From Ariolimax columbianus (lineage: Eukaryota > Mollusca > Gastropoda > Stylommatophora > Arionidae), in the NCBI GenBank assembly GCA_036924085.1, contig JAVGWX010000025.1, forward strand, positions 32,478,502-32,542,501: DNA of 64,000 bases. Direction: 5' to 3'. The notes beneath the pieces were generated by a model. It was not told where the DNA came from and did no database searches. It worked only from the letters and a program-made list of their open reading frames with translations. Positions 12,444-23,251 of the stretch are shown one piece after another. How positions within the stretch are numbered: position 1 is the first letter of the stretch; each line of letters starts with the position of its first letter. Position numbers and translations under genes: made by a program.

Positions 12444-12621
12444 CTGAAACTACAATGTTACACTTTTAAAAATATGTATATTTTTGGGGGTATTAATACC
12501 ATTTCTTTCAAATCAAATCAGAGATTACCTAAAACTTCCCTCATAATGTATGCAAAATCAATGTACACTGTTTCTCTTCTGGATTTATTTGCCATCTCAT
12601 CGATAGCCAGAAAGAGGAGAC

Positions 12622-12757
12622 ACTAAAATATAACCAGTTTGGATTTCACAAGGCCATCGGATCATTGTGGCTTCTCGCAGAAAGAATGAACAATCTAGGA
12701 TGACCATTATTTATTTGCTTTATTGACTACGAGAAAACCTTTGATCGCCGCTAGCAG
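12622..12757 (+). pseudogene. Short LINE reverse-transcriptase fragment
   Basis: NQFGFHKAIGS and, about 25 residues on, FICFIDYEKTFDRR match the RT fingers motifs QxGF and FxDYxKAFDR. About 45 residues remain. Confidence 0.6.
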
Positions 12758-13169
12758 GTGAGTCTATCTCAGAATTGTATCTCAGAAATTAACAGACAGA
12801 CAATAACACCAACATGTTCGTTATTAATATATATTTATAGATACACACACACACAAAACCTTTATTTAAAAACAAAAAGATTAGATGTTCTCAAAATCAA
12901 CAACCAAATCGTGACCTGACGTGCTGAAAAATTGAGCAGTTGAAGGAAATAGACGCAATATTTTAATCTGAAAAGTTAAAGGTTAAGTAGCAGCAAATTT
13001 ATTATAAAATGGAATGAAAGAGCATGTCCAATGGAAAATCTTATTTCAGGACATAAATTGGCTGTTTAGCAGACCTCCATGCAGGTTTTGTGACGAACGA
13101 GCAGAATGCGTATGCCCAATATAGCATACAGCATTGTCACCTCACTGTTGACTTGCACCATGAAAGGAA

Positions 13170-13770
13170 AATAAGATGTGATTCGTTTTTTGTGATCAGA
13201 GGGTTTCAAGTCTACAGAAGAATGATGGTTCAGTATGAAGGGCTAAGGCCGCCGTCCATCGTAGACAATGATGGCATAATTAATTTTTCTAGTGCTATTT
13301 TTAGTAAGGATTAACTGCGCTACTTTTTATTCTCACTCTCTCGTCTCGTGCCACCTGTACCCAGTGGCAAGTCAAGGACAAGACGACTAGGATGCGACTG
13401 CGAGATGCAGGGGACTCCGCACAAAGCACCCATGAAAAAGACGACGGAGTTCGAAGTCGAACCCACACCACCTGATCACGAGGCAGACGGCTTAACCACT
13501 TCGCCATGGAATTCCATGGTTCAGTATGAAGAGAGTGTTTGAATAGATAAATGGGAAAAAATGAAAGACAAAATGTAATTGATGAACCACGTAGTGGGAA
13601 ACAAGCAAGCGTGCAACTGACACAGTGAAACAGCAAATCGACCAGCTAGTCCATGGCAACAGGAGAGTCATTTTTGATGAAAAAGCCATAGATTCCAACA
13701 TGAATCATGGCACTGCACACAAAAATTGTCCACAATGATCTCGGTTATAGGAAAGTGTTAGGCACCAAGG
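13170..13770 (+). pseudogene. mariner-like transposase N-terminal relic, interrupted by a SINE
   Basis: Left of the SINE the frame reads VYRRMMVQYE and right of it VQYEESV, the mariner recognition-helix region (family form xIYRRMxVQYG). Then come DEPRSGKQA, DQLVHGNRRVIFDEKAID and HKIVHNDLGYRKVL, the second helix-turn-helix and the start of the catalytic region in mariner transposases. At least two frameshifts and one stop are present, and the DDE/DDD catalytic part is absent. SINE-2 occupies 13241-13515 inside it. Confidence 0.75.
13241..13515 (-). mobile_element. SINE-2, tRNA-derived, with 16-bp target duplication
   Basis: The minus strand begins GGAATTCCATGGCGAAGTGG, giving an A box (TGGCGAAGTGGTTAAG), followed by a B box GGTTCGACTTC. 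The 16-bp word ATGGTTCAGTATGAAG flanks it at 13225-13240 and 13516-13531. Removing the SINE and one copy of the word restores the mariner reading frame locally, which confirms the boundaries. Confidence 0.88.
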
Positions 13771-13774
13771 TAGC

Positions 13775-14098
13775 TGGAAAGGATACAAAGAACAGCAACA
13801 AAGCTGATAGTGGGATTACAGTTATGAGGAAAGACTAAGAAAAACCAGCCTACAGTGTGGAGAACAGAGAAGAATTCGAGGTGACAATACAGGTTTATAA
13901 GATATCAAAGGAAAAGATAAATTAGACTATAACAAGTTTTTCAAAATACATTGCCCCAGGAGGTAGTGAAGGCAAGGACAATTAATGCATTCGAGAATAG
14001 ATTGGATGCACATAACTTTTAGAGCAAGAAAATGTAAATGAAACTGGTTGTATACAGACTCTTCTAAACCAGTATAAAGACATTCAGTTAAGTTAGGT
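13775..14098 (+). pseudogene. LINE-A 3' end, decayed
   Basis: Recognisable against the open copy at 16856-18112: TACAGTTATGAGGAAAGACT, a CAGGTTTATAAGAT block, TTAATGCATTCGAGAATAGA, and the 3' UTR ending ACCAGTATAAAGACATTC with a GTTAAG-type tail. Internal deletions and stops disable it. Confidence 0.8.
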
Positions 14099-14179
14099 TA
14101 AGAGTCCCCTGCAGCTAATTTTTTCAGATGTTGCAACAAAAAGTAATCGAAAGACCAATCAATAGGTATACATTATGTG

Positions 14180-15140
14180 AAATACACATATTTGTCGATT
14201 ACCCCAACCTGTATGAAAATCAAGAAGTGACTGTTTCAATCACAGAAGGGCTAACAGGTCCAGTTTCAACAAGACAGGGGGTACAGGGTTGCTTGCTTTC
14301 ACAGAGTCTCTCAAATGAATATACCAAATTGAAGGTTTATGCGCTGCTGAAGACGGATGTGTCAGGCCGAAATGTGTTAATATCGCAGTCAAGCTGTAAA
14401 CTAGCGACACAACACATTCCGTTTTCTGGACTGCATCCTGCTACTTACATAGTCCTGTTCAGGGCTTAGTAGTCGGAGATTGATAATGAACGTAGAAGAC
14501 GAAGGTTTATGCGGCAGTCATCACCCTACAAACTCTTCTGTACGCATGTGAAACTTGGACTGTGTACAGTCAACATGCGAAGAAGCTTGACCATTTTCAT
14601 CTGGGCTGCGTAAGGAAACTGCTGAACATAAAATGGCAAGATAGGATTACAGATGTAGAAGTACTTTCGCGGGGCATGACAAGCATCAACACAACTCTGT
14701 GCAAATCACAGCTTAGATGGACTGGCCATGTTGTCCGCATGTCAGATGAGCGGCTTTCAAAGAAAATATTCTATGGTGAGCTTAAGTCAGGCAAGCAAGC
14801 TCGCGATGGCCAAATAAAACGCTACAAAGACACTCTGAAAGCATCACTGAAGAACTGCGACATTGACTCTGATGGCTAGGAGAACATTGCTGCTGATCGC
14901 TCTGCCTGGCGTAATAAAATCTCCTCTGGCACGGCACATATGGACCAGATAGAAGTCACGGAAGCTGCACGGAAATCAGCGACATGAAAGTCAAGAGAAG
15001 AGTTACCTCCACCTGACGGTCAGACAGTGCTTCTCTGCCCTCAGTGTGACAAACGCTTTCAGGTTCAGATTGCTTTGATCAGCCATCTGCGAACCTACTC
15101 TAGGATTGACGGAGAACAATGTGGTGCTCTTCAGAAATGA
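14180..15140 (+). pseudogene. LINE-D (RTE-like) RT and C-terminal relic
   Basis: Before the Rep-G insertion the frame gives GVQGCLLSQSLSNEYTK, the RT RQGCxLSPxLF motif. After it the frame continues LKVYAAVITLQTLLYACETW, then KKLDHFHLGCVRKLLNIKWQ, RWTGHVVRM and GELKSGKQARDGQ, all typical of the C-terminal part of RTE-like elements. A terminal CPQCDKRF...LISHLRTY forms a C2H2-like motif common at the end of these proteins. A TAG at about 14877, later stops, and an internal deletion between RT and C-terminus make it a pseudogene. Confidence 0.75.
14344..14500 (+). mobile_element. Rep-G copy with 13-bp target duplication
   Basis: A Rep-G 3' portion is flanked by GAAGGTTTATGCG at 14331-14343 and 14501-14513. 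Removing it rejoins the LINE-D frame exactly (LKVYAAV), so the duplication is real. It shows Rep-G moves by target-primed retroposition. Confidence 0.85.
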
Positions 15141-15164
15141 TGAACAAACAACAAAATGCATATT

Positions 15165-15362
15165 CTGAGATGATGATGTAAAAAGATATTTGGTGTCAAA
15201 GTCTATGGTATGAAAATTAATGTCATCAAATTTGTCGATGAAAAGGCCGTAGTGGGAGGATCAGTAGCAATATTGCAAAGGATCCTTGAAATAATTGACA
15301 GCACAGCCAAAGAGTCTGGCATGAAAATAAATACATTTTAGACAAAGATTATGGTAGCAACA
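15165..15362 (+). pseudogene. LINE-C reverse-transcriptase fragment
   Basis: GMKINVIKFVDEKAVVGG corresponds to the RT catalytic strand (family form INxIRYADDTxxxA) with the YADD box degraded to FVDE. It is followed by SGMKINTFKTKIMV, the next conserved RT block. A similar fragment lies at 18930-19080. Between 15362 and 15560 nothing is recognised. Confidence 0.6.
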
Positions 15363-15559
15363 TAGGAGACATAATATAATCACCACCACCATTGGCTCTT
15401 TCTAATTAATCAGACGATAGTATTATGTTGTGCAAAGATTTGACTACAATCCACGACAATAACAAATGTCACTTGCAAGAATAATCTGAACAGAGAAGTG
15501 TCTTCCACAGTGTGTACAAGGAAAAATCAGGACTGCTTGCGTGATCGCATGGTGTGGTG

Positions 15560-16470
15560 TGTCTTCTCAAACGATGAGTTCTAAGCCTATCTGCAATCAG
15601 ATCTCTTTTATATTCAAATCTTGATCCTGCCCCTCCTTGCAACACAATTCATGGCATCCTGTTTCCATGACATGAAAATCGATGCCTGCATCATTTATAT
15701 CCAATTTACACACAACCTTGAACCGAAGTAGTAGCCGACCCCAAACCTTGTTCCCCAACTGTAATTCCCCATAAAGATCTGTTGGTATTCTGCCATCATC
15801 CATCATCTGAGTGTATTCCTAGCCATCGGAGTCTTCGAAGACTAAGTAAAGAAAAGGCCGTAACAATGCATGTTCTCTCCAAAACTTTGATGCTGGTGAT
15901 CTTGTCTTGCCATCCAACCTCCAGGATTCTGTACGGGCACCTCATATGAAAGCTGTTTAGCCGCCTCTCCTGGTGCACGTATGTAGACCATGTTTCACCG
16001 CCATAAAGACGGGTGCTGTAGACACAGGCCTGGTAAACAAGGGTTTTTGTTTTATCAGAAAGCTTTTATTCTTCCAGACCCTCTCTGTTAGTCTGTTCAT
16101 TGCTGCTGCTGCCTTGCTTATCCTGATATTGATTCTGTGGTCCAGGGATAGTTTGTTATTGACTGAGGATCCTAGGTAAGTTAAGTGACCAACTACCTCA
16201 AGCTCCTTATCATCAATAGAGATTACTGGTGTCTTGTTAGCACCCTGCAAGCATCAGAAAATGCAGATAATAGGCTGCAGTTTCACCTCTGAGTGAATCA
16301 TAATTGCGGCATCATCAACATAGAGCAGCTGTCTGATCAACACCCTGTTAATTCTGGTCTTATCTTCCAGTCTTTGGGCACTGAATAAGCCACCATCTGT
16401 GCGAGAATGGATGAATTTATCCCTGTCCTGGTCACTGAAATCATACTTCAATAGGAGTGAGAAACACAAC
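15560..16470 (-). pseudogene. LINE-D (RTE-like) RT to C-terminus, decayed
   Basis: Reading the minus strand from 16470: RVLIRQLLYVDDAAIM (RT catalytic box YVDD intact), then VISIDDKELEVVGHLTYLGS (the thumb YLGS motif), LTERVWKN, ERRLNSFHMRCPYRILEVGW and GWQDKITSIKVLERT. The order is that of one element, broken into four frames by indels. It lies in intron 2 of the minus-strand gene, in the gene's own sense. Confidence 0.75.
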
Positions 16471-16644
16471 CAAAGTGTGATAAACTCATGGACAGTAAAA
16501 CATGCACAACACTAGAACAAGACGAGCAAAGTGTGATAAGCTATTGGACAGCTATACTAAAGCCTTTAGATGCGTTACATTTATTTAAATACTGCAAAAT
16601 GACCACCAATTCTGTTTATTAAATAAATTAACAAATAAACTCAC

Positions 16645-16719
16645 ATCATCATCATCATCTGGTTCTTGTTTGATTTTGTTGCCAGTGAATGAAAATATTG
16701 TTTCAATGTCACATGCACT
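16645..16719 (-). CDS. Exon 2 of minus-strand PRDM-like gene
   Basis: A pyrimidine-rich acceptor (TTTCTTTCAG) precedes 75 nt ending GAT|GTGAGTTT. Both ends are phase 0, and the 25 residues are SACDIETIFSF then TGNKIKQEPDDDDD. IKQE fits the psi-K-x-E SUMO-acceptor consensus, a motif common in the N-terminal parts of zinc-finger regulators. Exon 1 carries a second one. The exon is too short for a similarity search to be conclusive, so the call rests on splice sites, phase and composition. Confidence 0.7.
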
Positions 16720-16855
16720 CTGAAAGAAAGATGGCATAAAGTCTATTCTTGTTGCATAAGGTCAATCAAAATGTAATGTGTAGTTTGTCAATTATCCGAG
16801 TCATACCCAAAGTGCAAAGATTTTTCAAGCATATCATAAATAGTAGATATATCAT

Positions 16856-18022
16856 TTGATCAAATATGATAATACTAGAGGGAGATCATGCTTAATAAAT
16901 CTATTAGAATTCATGGAGGAGGTTACTAAAATCATAGATAAAGGGGAGCCAGTGGATGTTATTTATCTAGACTTTGCAAAGGCCTTTGATAGAGTACCTC
17001 ATCAAAGATTATTTCGAAAGTTAAAATCACATGGAATAGGTGGGGAAGTTGCCAAATGGATTGAAAATTGGTTAACGAGAAGAAGGCAGAGGGTGGGCAT
17101 AAATAAGGAGTACTCTGAGTGGTGTGAAGTGAAAAGTGGTGTGCCACAGGGCTCGGTTTTGGGACCAATTTTGTTCTTGATATATATAAATGATTTGGAC
17201 ATTGAAATGAGATCCATGATTGCAAAATTTGCTGATGACACAAAACTATGCAGTAGTGTCTCATCTAAAGCGGAAGTGGATATATTGATGTCGGATTTAG
17301 ATAAAATTCGAGAATGGTCTGTAAGCTGGCAAATGGAGTTTAATGTAGATAAATGTACAGTCATCCACATGGGTAGATCCAATATGGAACATAATTACAG
17401 AATGGGAGAAAACAATATTAGAAAGATAGATAAGGAAAAGGACCTAGGAGTTATAATAGATCATACAGGAAAGGTGAGGGAGCAAGTTAAGGTAGCAGTG
17501 AAAAAGGCAAATGCAATGTTAGGTATGATAAAAAGAAATATTAAACATAGGAGCAAGGAAGTGATAGTCAAACTGTATAAAGCTTTAGTTAGACTTAGAT
17601 TGGAGTACTGTGTACAGGTGTGGAGTCCTTATCATAGAGGGGACATAAACATGCTAGAAAGAATACAAAAAAGAGCGACAAAGATGATAGTGGGATTCCA
17701 GAATTACAGTTATGAGGAACGACTCAGAAAAACCGGCCTACAGTGTCTCGAAGAGAGAAGAATTCGTGGTGACTTAATACAGGTTTATAAGATGATCAGA
17801 GGAATCGATAAATTAGACTATAACAAGTTTTTTAAAATACAGCCACCTACAATAACACGAGGGCATAGCTACAAGCTGACTAAAGAGAGGTCCAGGTTAG
17901 ATATTAGGAAATATTTTTTTAGTCAGAGAGTGGTGTCTGCTTGGAATGCATTGCCAGGGGAGGTAGTGGAGGCAGGGACAGTTAATGCATTTAAGAATAA
18001 ACTGGATGCGCATAGCTTTTAG
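16856..18022 (+). CDS. LINE-A reverse transcriptase, 5'-truncated, open for 388 codons
   Basis: The frame opens within RT motif 1 (RGRSCLINLLEFMEEVT), so the endonuclease and the RT start are missing. All later RT blocks are present: VIYLDFAKAFDRVPHQ, GVPQGSVLGPILFLIYINDL and the catalytic KFADDTKL. The thumb and C-terminal region (LEYCVQVWSP, RGDLIQVYKMIRG, FFSQRVVSAWNALP) is typical of CR1-like elements. There are no internal stops. The 3' UTR ends near 18112 in four GTTAA/TTAAG units. Six more copies are in the window. A full element would code a longer protein, so this copy is presumably immobile by itself. It lies in intron 1 of the minus-strand gene, antisense to it. Confidence 0.88.
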   Translation: MIKYDNTRGRSCLINLLEFMEEVTKIIDKGEPVDVIYLDFAKAFDRVPHQRLFRKLKSHGIGGEVAKWIENWLTRRRQRVGINKEYSEWCEVKSGVPQGSVLGPILFLIYINDLDIEMRSMIAKFADDTKLCSSVSSKAEVDILMSDLDKIREWSVSWQMEFNVDKCTVIHMGRSNMEHNYRMGENNIRKIDKEKDLGVIIDHTGKVREQVKVAVKKANAMLGMIKRNIKHRSKEVIVKLYKALVRLRLEYCVQVWSPYHRGDINMLERIQKRATKMIVGFQNYSYEERLRKTGLQCLEERRIRGDLIQVYKMIRGIDKLDYNKFFKIQPPTITRGHSYKLTKERSRLDIRKYFFSQRVVSAWNALPGEVVEAGTVNAFKNKLDAHSF

Positions 18023-18204
18023 AGCAAGGTGATGTAAATGTAACTGGTGTATACAGACTCTGCAGGGTCTTCTAAACCAGTATAAAGACGTTAAGTTAAG
18101 TTAAGTTAAGTAACTAAAGAGGACTGAGCAGCTCCATGCTGTAAAAAGTGTTGCTTCCTGTAAAGAGATCAGATGCTGTTAGTTAAGGCCTATACAAGTG
18201 GTCC

Positions 18205-18390
18205 GTCTGGGTCTTTATGTATGACAAAACCAAGAATAGCACCACTGTCCCACAGAGAGCGTGTTTAAGAGGCGACGAACTCTGTCACATGGCATAACAC
18301 TGGCCATAGATAGGTGGTTTGTTTAGAACAGCATAGATGGTGCCTAACAGGCTGCGAGTCTACTTTGCTCGTGTTTGAGTCTATTAAGAT
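18205..18390 (+). repeat. Dispersed repeat, pair of 42577-42775
   Basis: Shared blocks include GTCTTTATGTATGA, AGAATAGCACCACTG, AGAGGCGAC, TTGTTTAGAACAGCATAGAT and TTTGAGTCTATTAAGA. About 190 bp align by eye. No coding potential or known head is recognised. 18390-18640 holds nothing I can identify. Confidence 0.7.
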
Positions 18391-18643
18391 GGACTCACAC
18401 ATCGGTTAACCACTTGTCCCAGCGCAGCGGAGTAATAAGCTGCTTGAGTCTAGCCCGCTAAGCAGGACATCCTCCTCCCGGCTATATTTAGTTCATACTA
18501 AAGCTGGTATCTGCACATGGGCATCCGCCCCTGTAGAAGTACAAGCCGACTAATACTAACTTCCCATTCGAGCAAGAAGGCAAGTACTTTGAGACAGATA
18601 TATTTTTAATAATCTGTAAAAACTATACTCTTAATAGGCTCCT

Positions 18644-18902
18644 GGGAATGGTATGGGCTAGTGGATAAGTGACACGGCTCCTAACCCAAAGGTGCTGGGT
18701 TCACTCCCCAATCACAGCACAGGACGTTACCCTGAGGAAGCAAACCCTTAGAAAATGCAGCAGGAAGCAGACCATTACATTCAATGCATGCCGAAGCCGG
18801 ATGCACTGGGCCAACAGGCGCAAAATAAAAACATAGTGCAACGCACACTGCCTTGGAGAATAGAACATTAAGGTGAGAGCACACACAAAAAAAACAAAAA
18901 AA
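18644..18902 (+). mobile_element. SINE-1 copy
   Basis: Head ATGGTATGGGCTAGTGG, B-box region GGGTTCACTCCCC, core GCCGAAGCCGGATGCACTGG, tail of A and CA repeats. No clear target duplication. Confidence 0.8.
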
Positions 18903-18929
18903 TTGGCTGCTTACTTTCACTAAATTTCT

Positions 18930-19080
18930 ATAACGCCTATTCTGAGATGATGATAGCCAAGGTTATGCGGAGTTGTAATCGAGGTATGAAAGTTAATGCC
19001 ATCAAATTTACAGATAACCAAGCGATAGTGTGAGGATTAGTAGCAGCGTTGCAAATGCTGCTTGAAAAAATTAATAGCAC
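18930..19080 (+). pseudogene. LINE-C reverse-transcriptase fragment
   Basis: GMKVNAIKFTDNQAIV with a stop after it aligns to GMKINVIKFVDEKAVV at 15.2 kb: the catalytic box of RT, degraded. About 50 residues remain. Confidence 0.5.
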
Positions 19081-19084
19081 AGCC

Positions 19085-19850
19085 AACAGATGGAAATATA
19101 TACATAGAATTAAACGACAGTCAACTGAAATCTCAGCGGCCGCCTGAAAATTCTCAAACAACTTCAAAACTGAGGCAGAGGCATTAAGAACAGCTGCAAT
19201 AGACATCAAGGAAACCAAATACCACATCAGAGACAAGATAAGGTCCCTGGCAGATTTCCTGTTAGTTATATTGGCCCTCAGAAATGATAACAACAATGAT
19301 CTGGGCAGATGAAGAAACAATCATGGAGGTCAGCTATCATTTCAACAACATGAAAATACAGTGACTTCCTGCCCACCGTAAGATTCATGGAAATGAGGAA
19401 GCAAAAGAACAAATGAAGTAGACACGACAAAGTGGAGAAGTAAAGGCAATTAAAAAATAGATACATGGCACAGAAAGCACACACAGTCTGGTGTAACGGA
19501 TACATAATATTCCTTATCAAGAAAATATCAAGTAGCAATATTCAGACTAGCCATGGGAGACTTAGATGACAATATTCAGACTGTAAACTAACCACTGGGG
19601 ATGTAGATGACAATATTCAGATTGTGAACTAGCTAGCAAATCCTCAGACACAATCTGTTCAAGAAATTAAAAATCAGATGCACAGACATGTGCTCATGCA
19701 AGGGGGGGGGGGGGGGGGGACAGATAAACAGTAGAATGTGTTCTCCAAGTCTCTCAATTCCATGAGACAATCAGAATGGCTTCATGGACCTCTTCAATTC
19801 CATCAAGAGATAAACTGTATGGTGGTGAGAGAAGCATGAGATGAACAGCC
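19085..19850 (+). pseudogene. LINE-B family RNase H and C-terminus, heavily decayed
   Basis: KFSNNFKTEAEALRTAAIDI matches the RNase H Glu block of LINE-B (TSNFRAEAEALRAAVEEM). Further on, PAHRKIHGNEEAKEQ matches its PSHCNILGNEEADRL block, QVAIFRLAMG its VVVFRLRTG, LFKKLKIRCTD its LFNKLKIGCTD, and DKLYGGERSMR its C-terminal DKLYGSGESLR. Order is kept, but frames change several times. A run of 18 G at 19692-19709 has replaced or invaded the zinc-knuckle coding part. Confidence 0.7.
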
Positions 19851-20026
19851 AAGTTAATGAGTGAAAGAGATGTGATTATTTGAGTATGAGTCTTCTACTT
19901 TAGTGCGCTTTAGAGAGAATGATACATTGACTCAACACATTGAATCAGTTATACTCACTCTAACCTGGTTAGTCACAACTTGACAGAAGTCACAAAGAAA
20001 ATCGCAATTTTATGAAAGTTACACAC

Positions 20027-20098
20027 CTCAGGATCTTGTTCTTGCTTTATCCTTGTCATTTGTTCAGTTTCACCCCTCCTTACACAAATGTCCACCAT
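20027..20098 (-). CDS. Exon 1 (coding start) of minus-strand PRDM-like gene
   Basis: ATG at 20098-20096 sits in a strong context (GCC before, G after) and an in-frame TAA lies six bases upstream, which fixes the start. The exon codes MVDICVRRGETEQM then TRIKQEQDPE and ends GAG|GTGTGT, phase 0, matching exon 2. TRIKQEQ contains a SUMO-like IKQE motif. A possible acceptor TATTCCCAG stands just before the start codon, so an untranslated exon may lie further up (towards 21 kb). The joined exons 1-4 give 117 codons without a stop across 12 kb, unlikely by chance given four phase matches. Confidence 0.7.
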
Positions 20099-20109
20099 GG
20101 CTTACCTGG

Positions 20110-21190
20110 GAATATAGCTATTCTGTCTTAAGTTGTAATAATATATAGATCAGCTGATCAGTAAACTGACAAACGCATTAGTCTACTTGTTCCTATACAT
20201 TCTTAGAATTGTTTGTTGAAGTATACACATCCCATACATGACTGAACTGTTAAGACAGTTTCAGTCCTGTCAGAAAGAGCTTTCCCAGTACCGGGCGAGT
20301 GGGAATCGCTAAATAGCAGCTTATGCTAAAAATACTAATTACTAATAATATTAATAATGACAGAATAATGACTCGTAACTAACTTAAGTGAGAGTGAGGA
20401 TACAATCAAATGCAAGGACGCAGTTTTAACACATAGGATACCTACTACCTAGTCGTATATAAAATTACAGTGATACCTATGTTATGAACGACAGAACTAC
20501 AAAATCAATTAATTAACTGTCATTGTTTGCTGATCTGAACTATTTGATATCACCACATTGTGACTTATGTTAATGTCGTTTCACAGCAGACGGACATTGC
20601 CGGTGGGGAGACTTCATTGTGTGAGATCTCATCTGTTGTCAGCTGGTGTGATCAGATCAGTTTTCTCGCTGTCTGGGTCGTATAATCATTTACAGCTGAG
20701 TTGACTTTAACATGAGACTAGATTATGTGTCAGCTATGTTGTCACAGAAAGGTCTGAAAAGCGATGCTAGTGTAACACTGCAGCATGCAAAGACAAGTGT
20801 TGTTATTTTATGTGTAGTCACTTGTTAAATAATTATCAGGATTACTATAATAGTATTACTATTAGTCCGTCTATCGCAGTATCATTCTCTTTTATTTAAG
20901 AAAGATGTTCGTTTTCAACAACTGGCATACTTCTCTTGGTTTAAATAAGGAGGTCTAGATCATTTGTAAAAATAGTAGGCATTCATACCTGAACTATTTC
21001 AGCGGTGAAATCCAATTATCCCTTAAATGTTCTGGACTCTAGCATGCTGCACACTTACACATACAACTAGCACTCTATCCGCTCTCTCATTTGAAAGTTT
21101 AGGTTTGCGTGGGAAGATTCCAACTAAACTTCATGACAAGAGAAGCCGCATCGTGTTGCTTGCTGCATATTGTATACCGATACCGCGGTA
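20110..21190. other. No gene seen; likely upstream region of the minus-strand gene
   Basis: Unique-looking sequence without ORF, tandem repeat or TE motif. By position it should hold the 5' UTR and promoter of the minus-strand gene, but no TATA box or initiator can be named with confidence. Confidence 0.4.
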
Positions 21191-21192
21191 TA

Positions 21193-22290
21193 TTGACTTT
21201 ACTTAACTTAACGTCTTTATACTGGTTTAGAAGACTCTGCAGAGTCTGTATACAACCAGTTCCAATTACATCATCTTGCTCTAGAAGCTGTACGCATCCA
21301 ATCTGTTCTTAAATGCATTGACCGTCCCAGCCTCCACCACCTCACTTGGCAATGCATTCCAAGCATTCACAACTCTCTGGCTAAAGAAATACTTCCTAAT
21401 ATCTAATCTGGACCTCTCCTTAGTCAACTTGTAGCTGTGCCCTCTTGTCCTTGTTGGTAGTTGTACTTTAAAAAACTTGTTATAGTCTACCTTATCCATT
21501 CCTCTGATCATCTTATACACCTGTATTAAGTCACCACGAATTCTTCTCTCTTCTAGACACTGTAGGCCGGTTCTTTTTAATCTTTCCTCATAACTGTAAT
21601 TCTGGAATCCCACTATCAGCTTTGTCTCTCTTTTTTGTATTCTCTTTAGCATGTCTATATCCCCTCTCTGATAAGGACTCCACACCTGTACACAGTACTC
21701 CAATCGAGGTCTAACTAATGCTTTATACAGTTTGACTATCACCTCCTTGCTCCTATGTTTAATATTTCTTTTTATCATCCCTAACATTGCATTCGCCTTT
21801 TTTACTGCTACCTGTACTTGCTCCCTCACCTTACATGTATGATCTATTATAACCCCTAAGTCCCTTTCTTTATCTATTTTTCTAATATTGTTCTCTACCA
21901 TTCTGTAATTATGTTCCATATTGGATCTACCCATGTGCATGACTGTACATTTGTCTACATTAAACTCCATTTGCCAGATTACAGACCATTCTCGAATTTT
22001 ATCTAAATCCGACCTCAATATATCCACTTCTGCTTTAGATGAGACACTACTGCATAGTTTTGTGTCATCAGCACATTTTGCAATCATGGATCTCAAATCA
22101 ATGTCCAAATCATTTATATTTCAAGAACAAAATTGGTCCCAAAACCGAGCCCTGTGGCACACCACTTTTCCCTTCATACCACTCAGAGAACTCCTTATTT
22201 ATACCCACCCTTTGCCTTCCTCCCGTTAACCAATTTTCAATCCATTTGGCAACTTCCCCACCTATTCCATGTCTAACATCGATTAAATGT
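21193..22290 (-). pseudogene. LINE-A copy, 275-codon frame plus broken upstream part
   Basis: Minus-strand frame from 22108 to 21281 matches the 16.9-kb copy almost throughout, e.g. LEYCVQVWSPYQRGDIDMLK and FFSQRVVNAWNALPSEVVEA. Upstream to 22290 the GVPQGSVLGPILFL block is present in another frame, because a short deletion removed part of the YINDL codons. The tail on the minus strand is GTTAAGTTAAG at 21193-21212. 5' truncation lies just before the FDRV block. Confidence 0.85.
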
Positions 22291-22309
22291 CTCTAAGAAA
22301 TAGGTCTAG

Positions 22310-23251
22310 ATAGCAAAGACAGCTCAGTAATATGTACTGGGGATAAACTGCTACAGTAAAATCAGGAAAGTTATGCTCTCCAAGTAAAGATGTAAAAAGA
22401 GGAGTGGGACAGGGATGCTTATATATCTCCTTGCTTGTCTACACAGAACAAATATTCAAACAGATAGAGGGGATGTCATAGCTTCTCATTGGCGGAGTGG
22501 CAAAGAATAATCTTATATATGGATATGCGAATGTTAGTTTTGATGGAAACAGTAAGCAAGAATTACAGGTGCTTGTGACTACAATATACACAATAAGTCA
22601 ATAATTTGTATTAAACATAAAGATAACAAAGACTATGCTACTTAGGAACAGTGACAAGAATCCATGTATGCAGATACAAATAAAAGATCAACTACTGGAA
22701 CAGGTACAGAGTTTATCATATCTAGATCATATAATAACGGAAGAAGGAAGTTGTGAAAATAAAATTTATAAAGAGAATAGGCAAAGCCATGATGGTATTC
22801 GACAACATGCGACACATACTGACATCGAAACATCAATCATAATTCGAAAATGATAACTGTCAGATGTATGTATACTCGTTACTACTTTATGGCGCAGAAA
22901 CATGGACACCGAATAGCAAGTTGGAAAAGAGTATTGAAGCCTTCAAAGTGTGGGTGTATAGAAGAGTGTGTCACATTTCTCGGAGAGAGAAGAAAACAAA
23001 TTTGGAGGTATTGAAAAAGTTGGGGGTGAAAAGAGAATTAATGACCGAAATCAGGGTTAGACATTTACGTTATTTTGGTCACATAATAAGACATACCTCC
23101 TTGTTGAAGACCATACTGGAGGGTAGGGTGGAAGGCAGTCGTTCAAGAGGCAGACACCGTATTAAGTAGGTGGACATCGGTAGATGGACTGGAAAAAGCC
23201 TGTCAGATTGTACCATTACGACAAGAGATAAAGTACACTGGAGATCCATTG
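22310..23251 (+). pseudogene. LINE-C RT and C-terminal region
   Basis: DVKRGVGQGCLYISLLVYTE is RT block RGxRQGCxLSPxLF with changes. QVQSLSYLDHIITEEG is the YLG thumb motif. LLYGAETWTPNSKLEKSIEA, then VWVYRRVCHISRRE, LRYFGHIIRH and GRVEGSRSRGRHRIK form the C-terminal region characteristic of this clade. Several frameshifts and stops occur up to 22860, but the last 100 codons are open. The protein end (WRSIAADLRCVDDA-stop) is the seed of the 43-bp array that follows. Confidence 0.75.
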
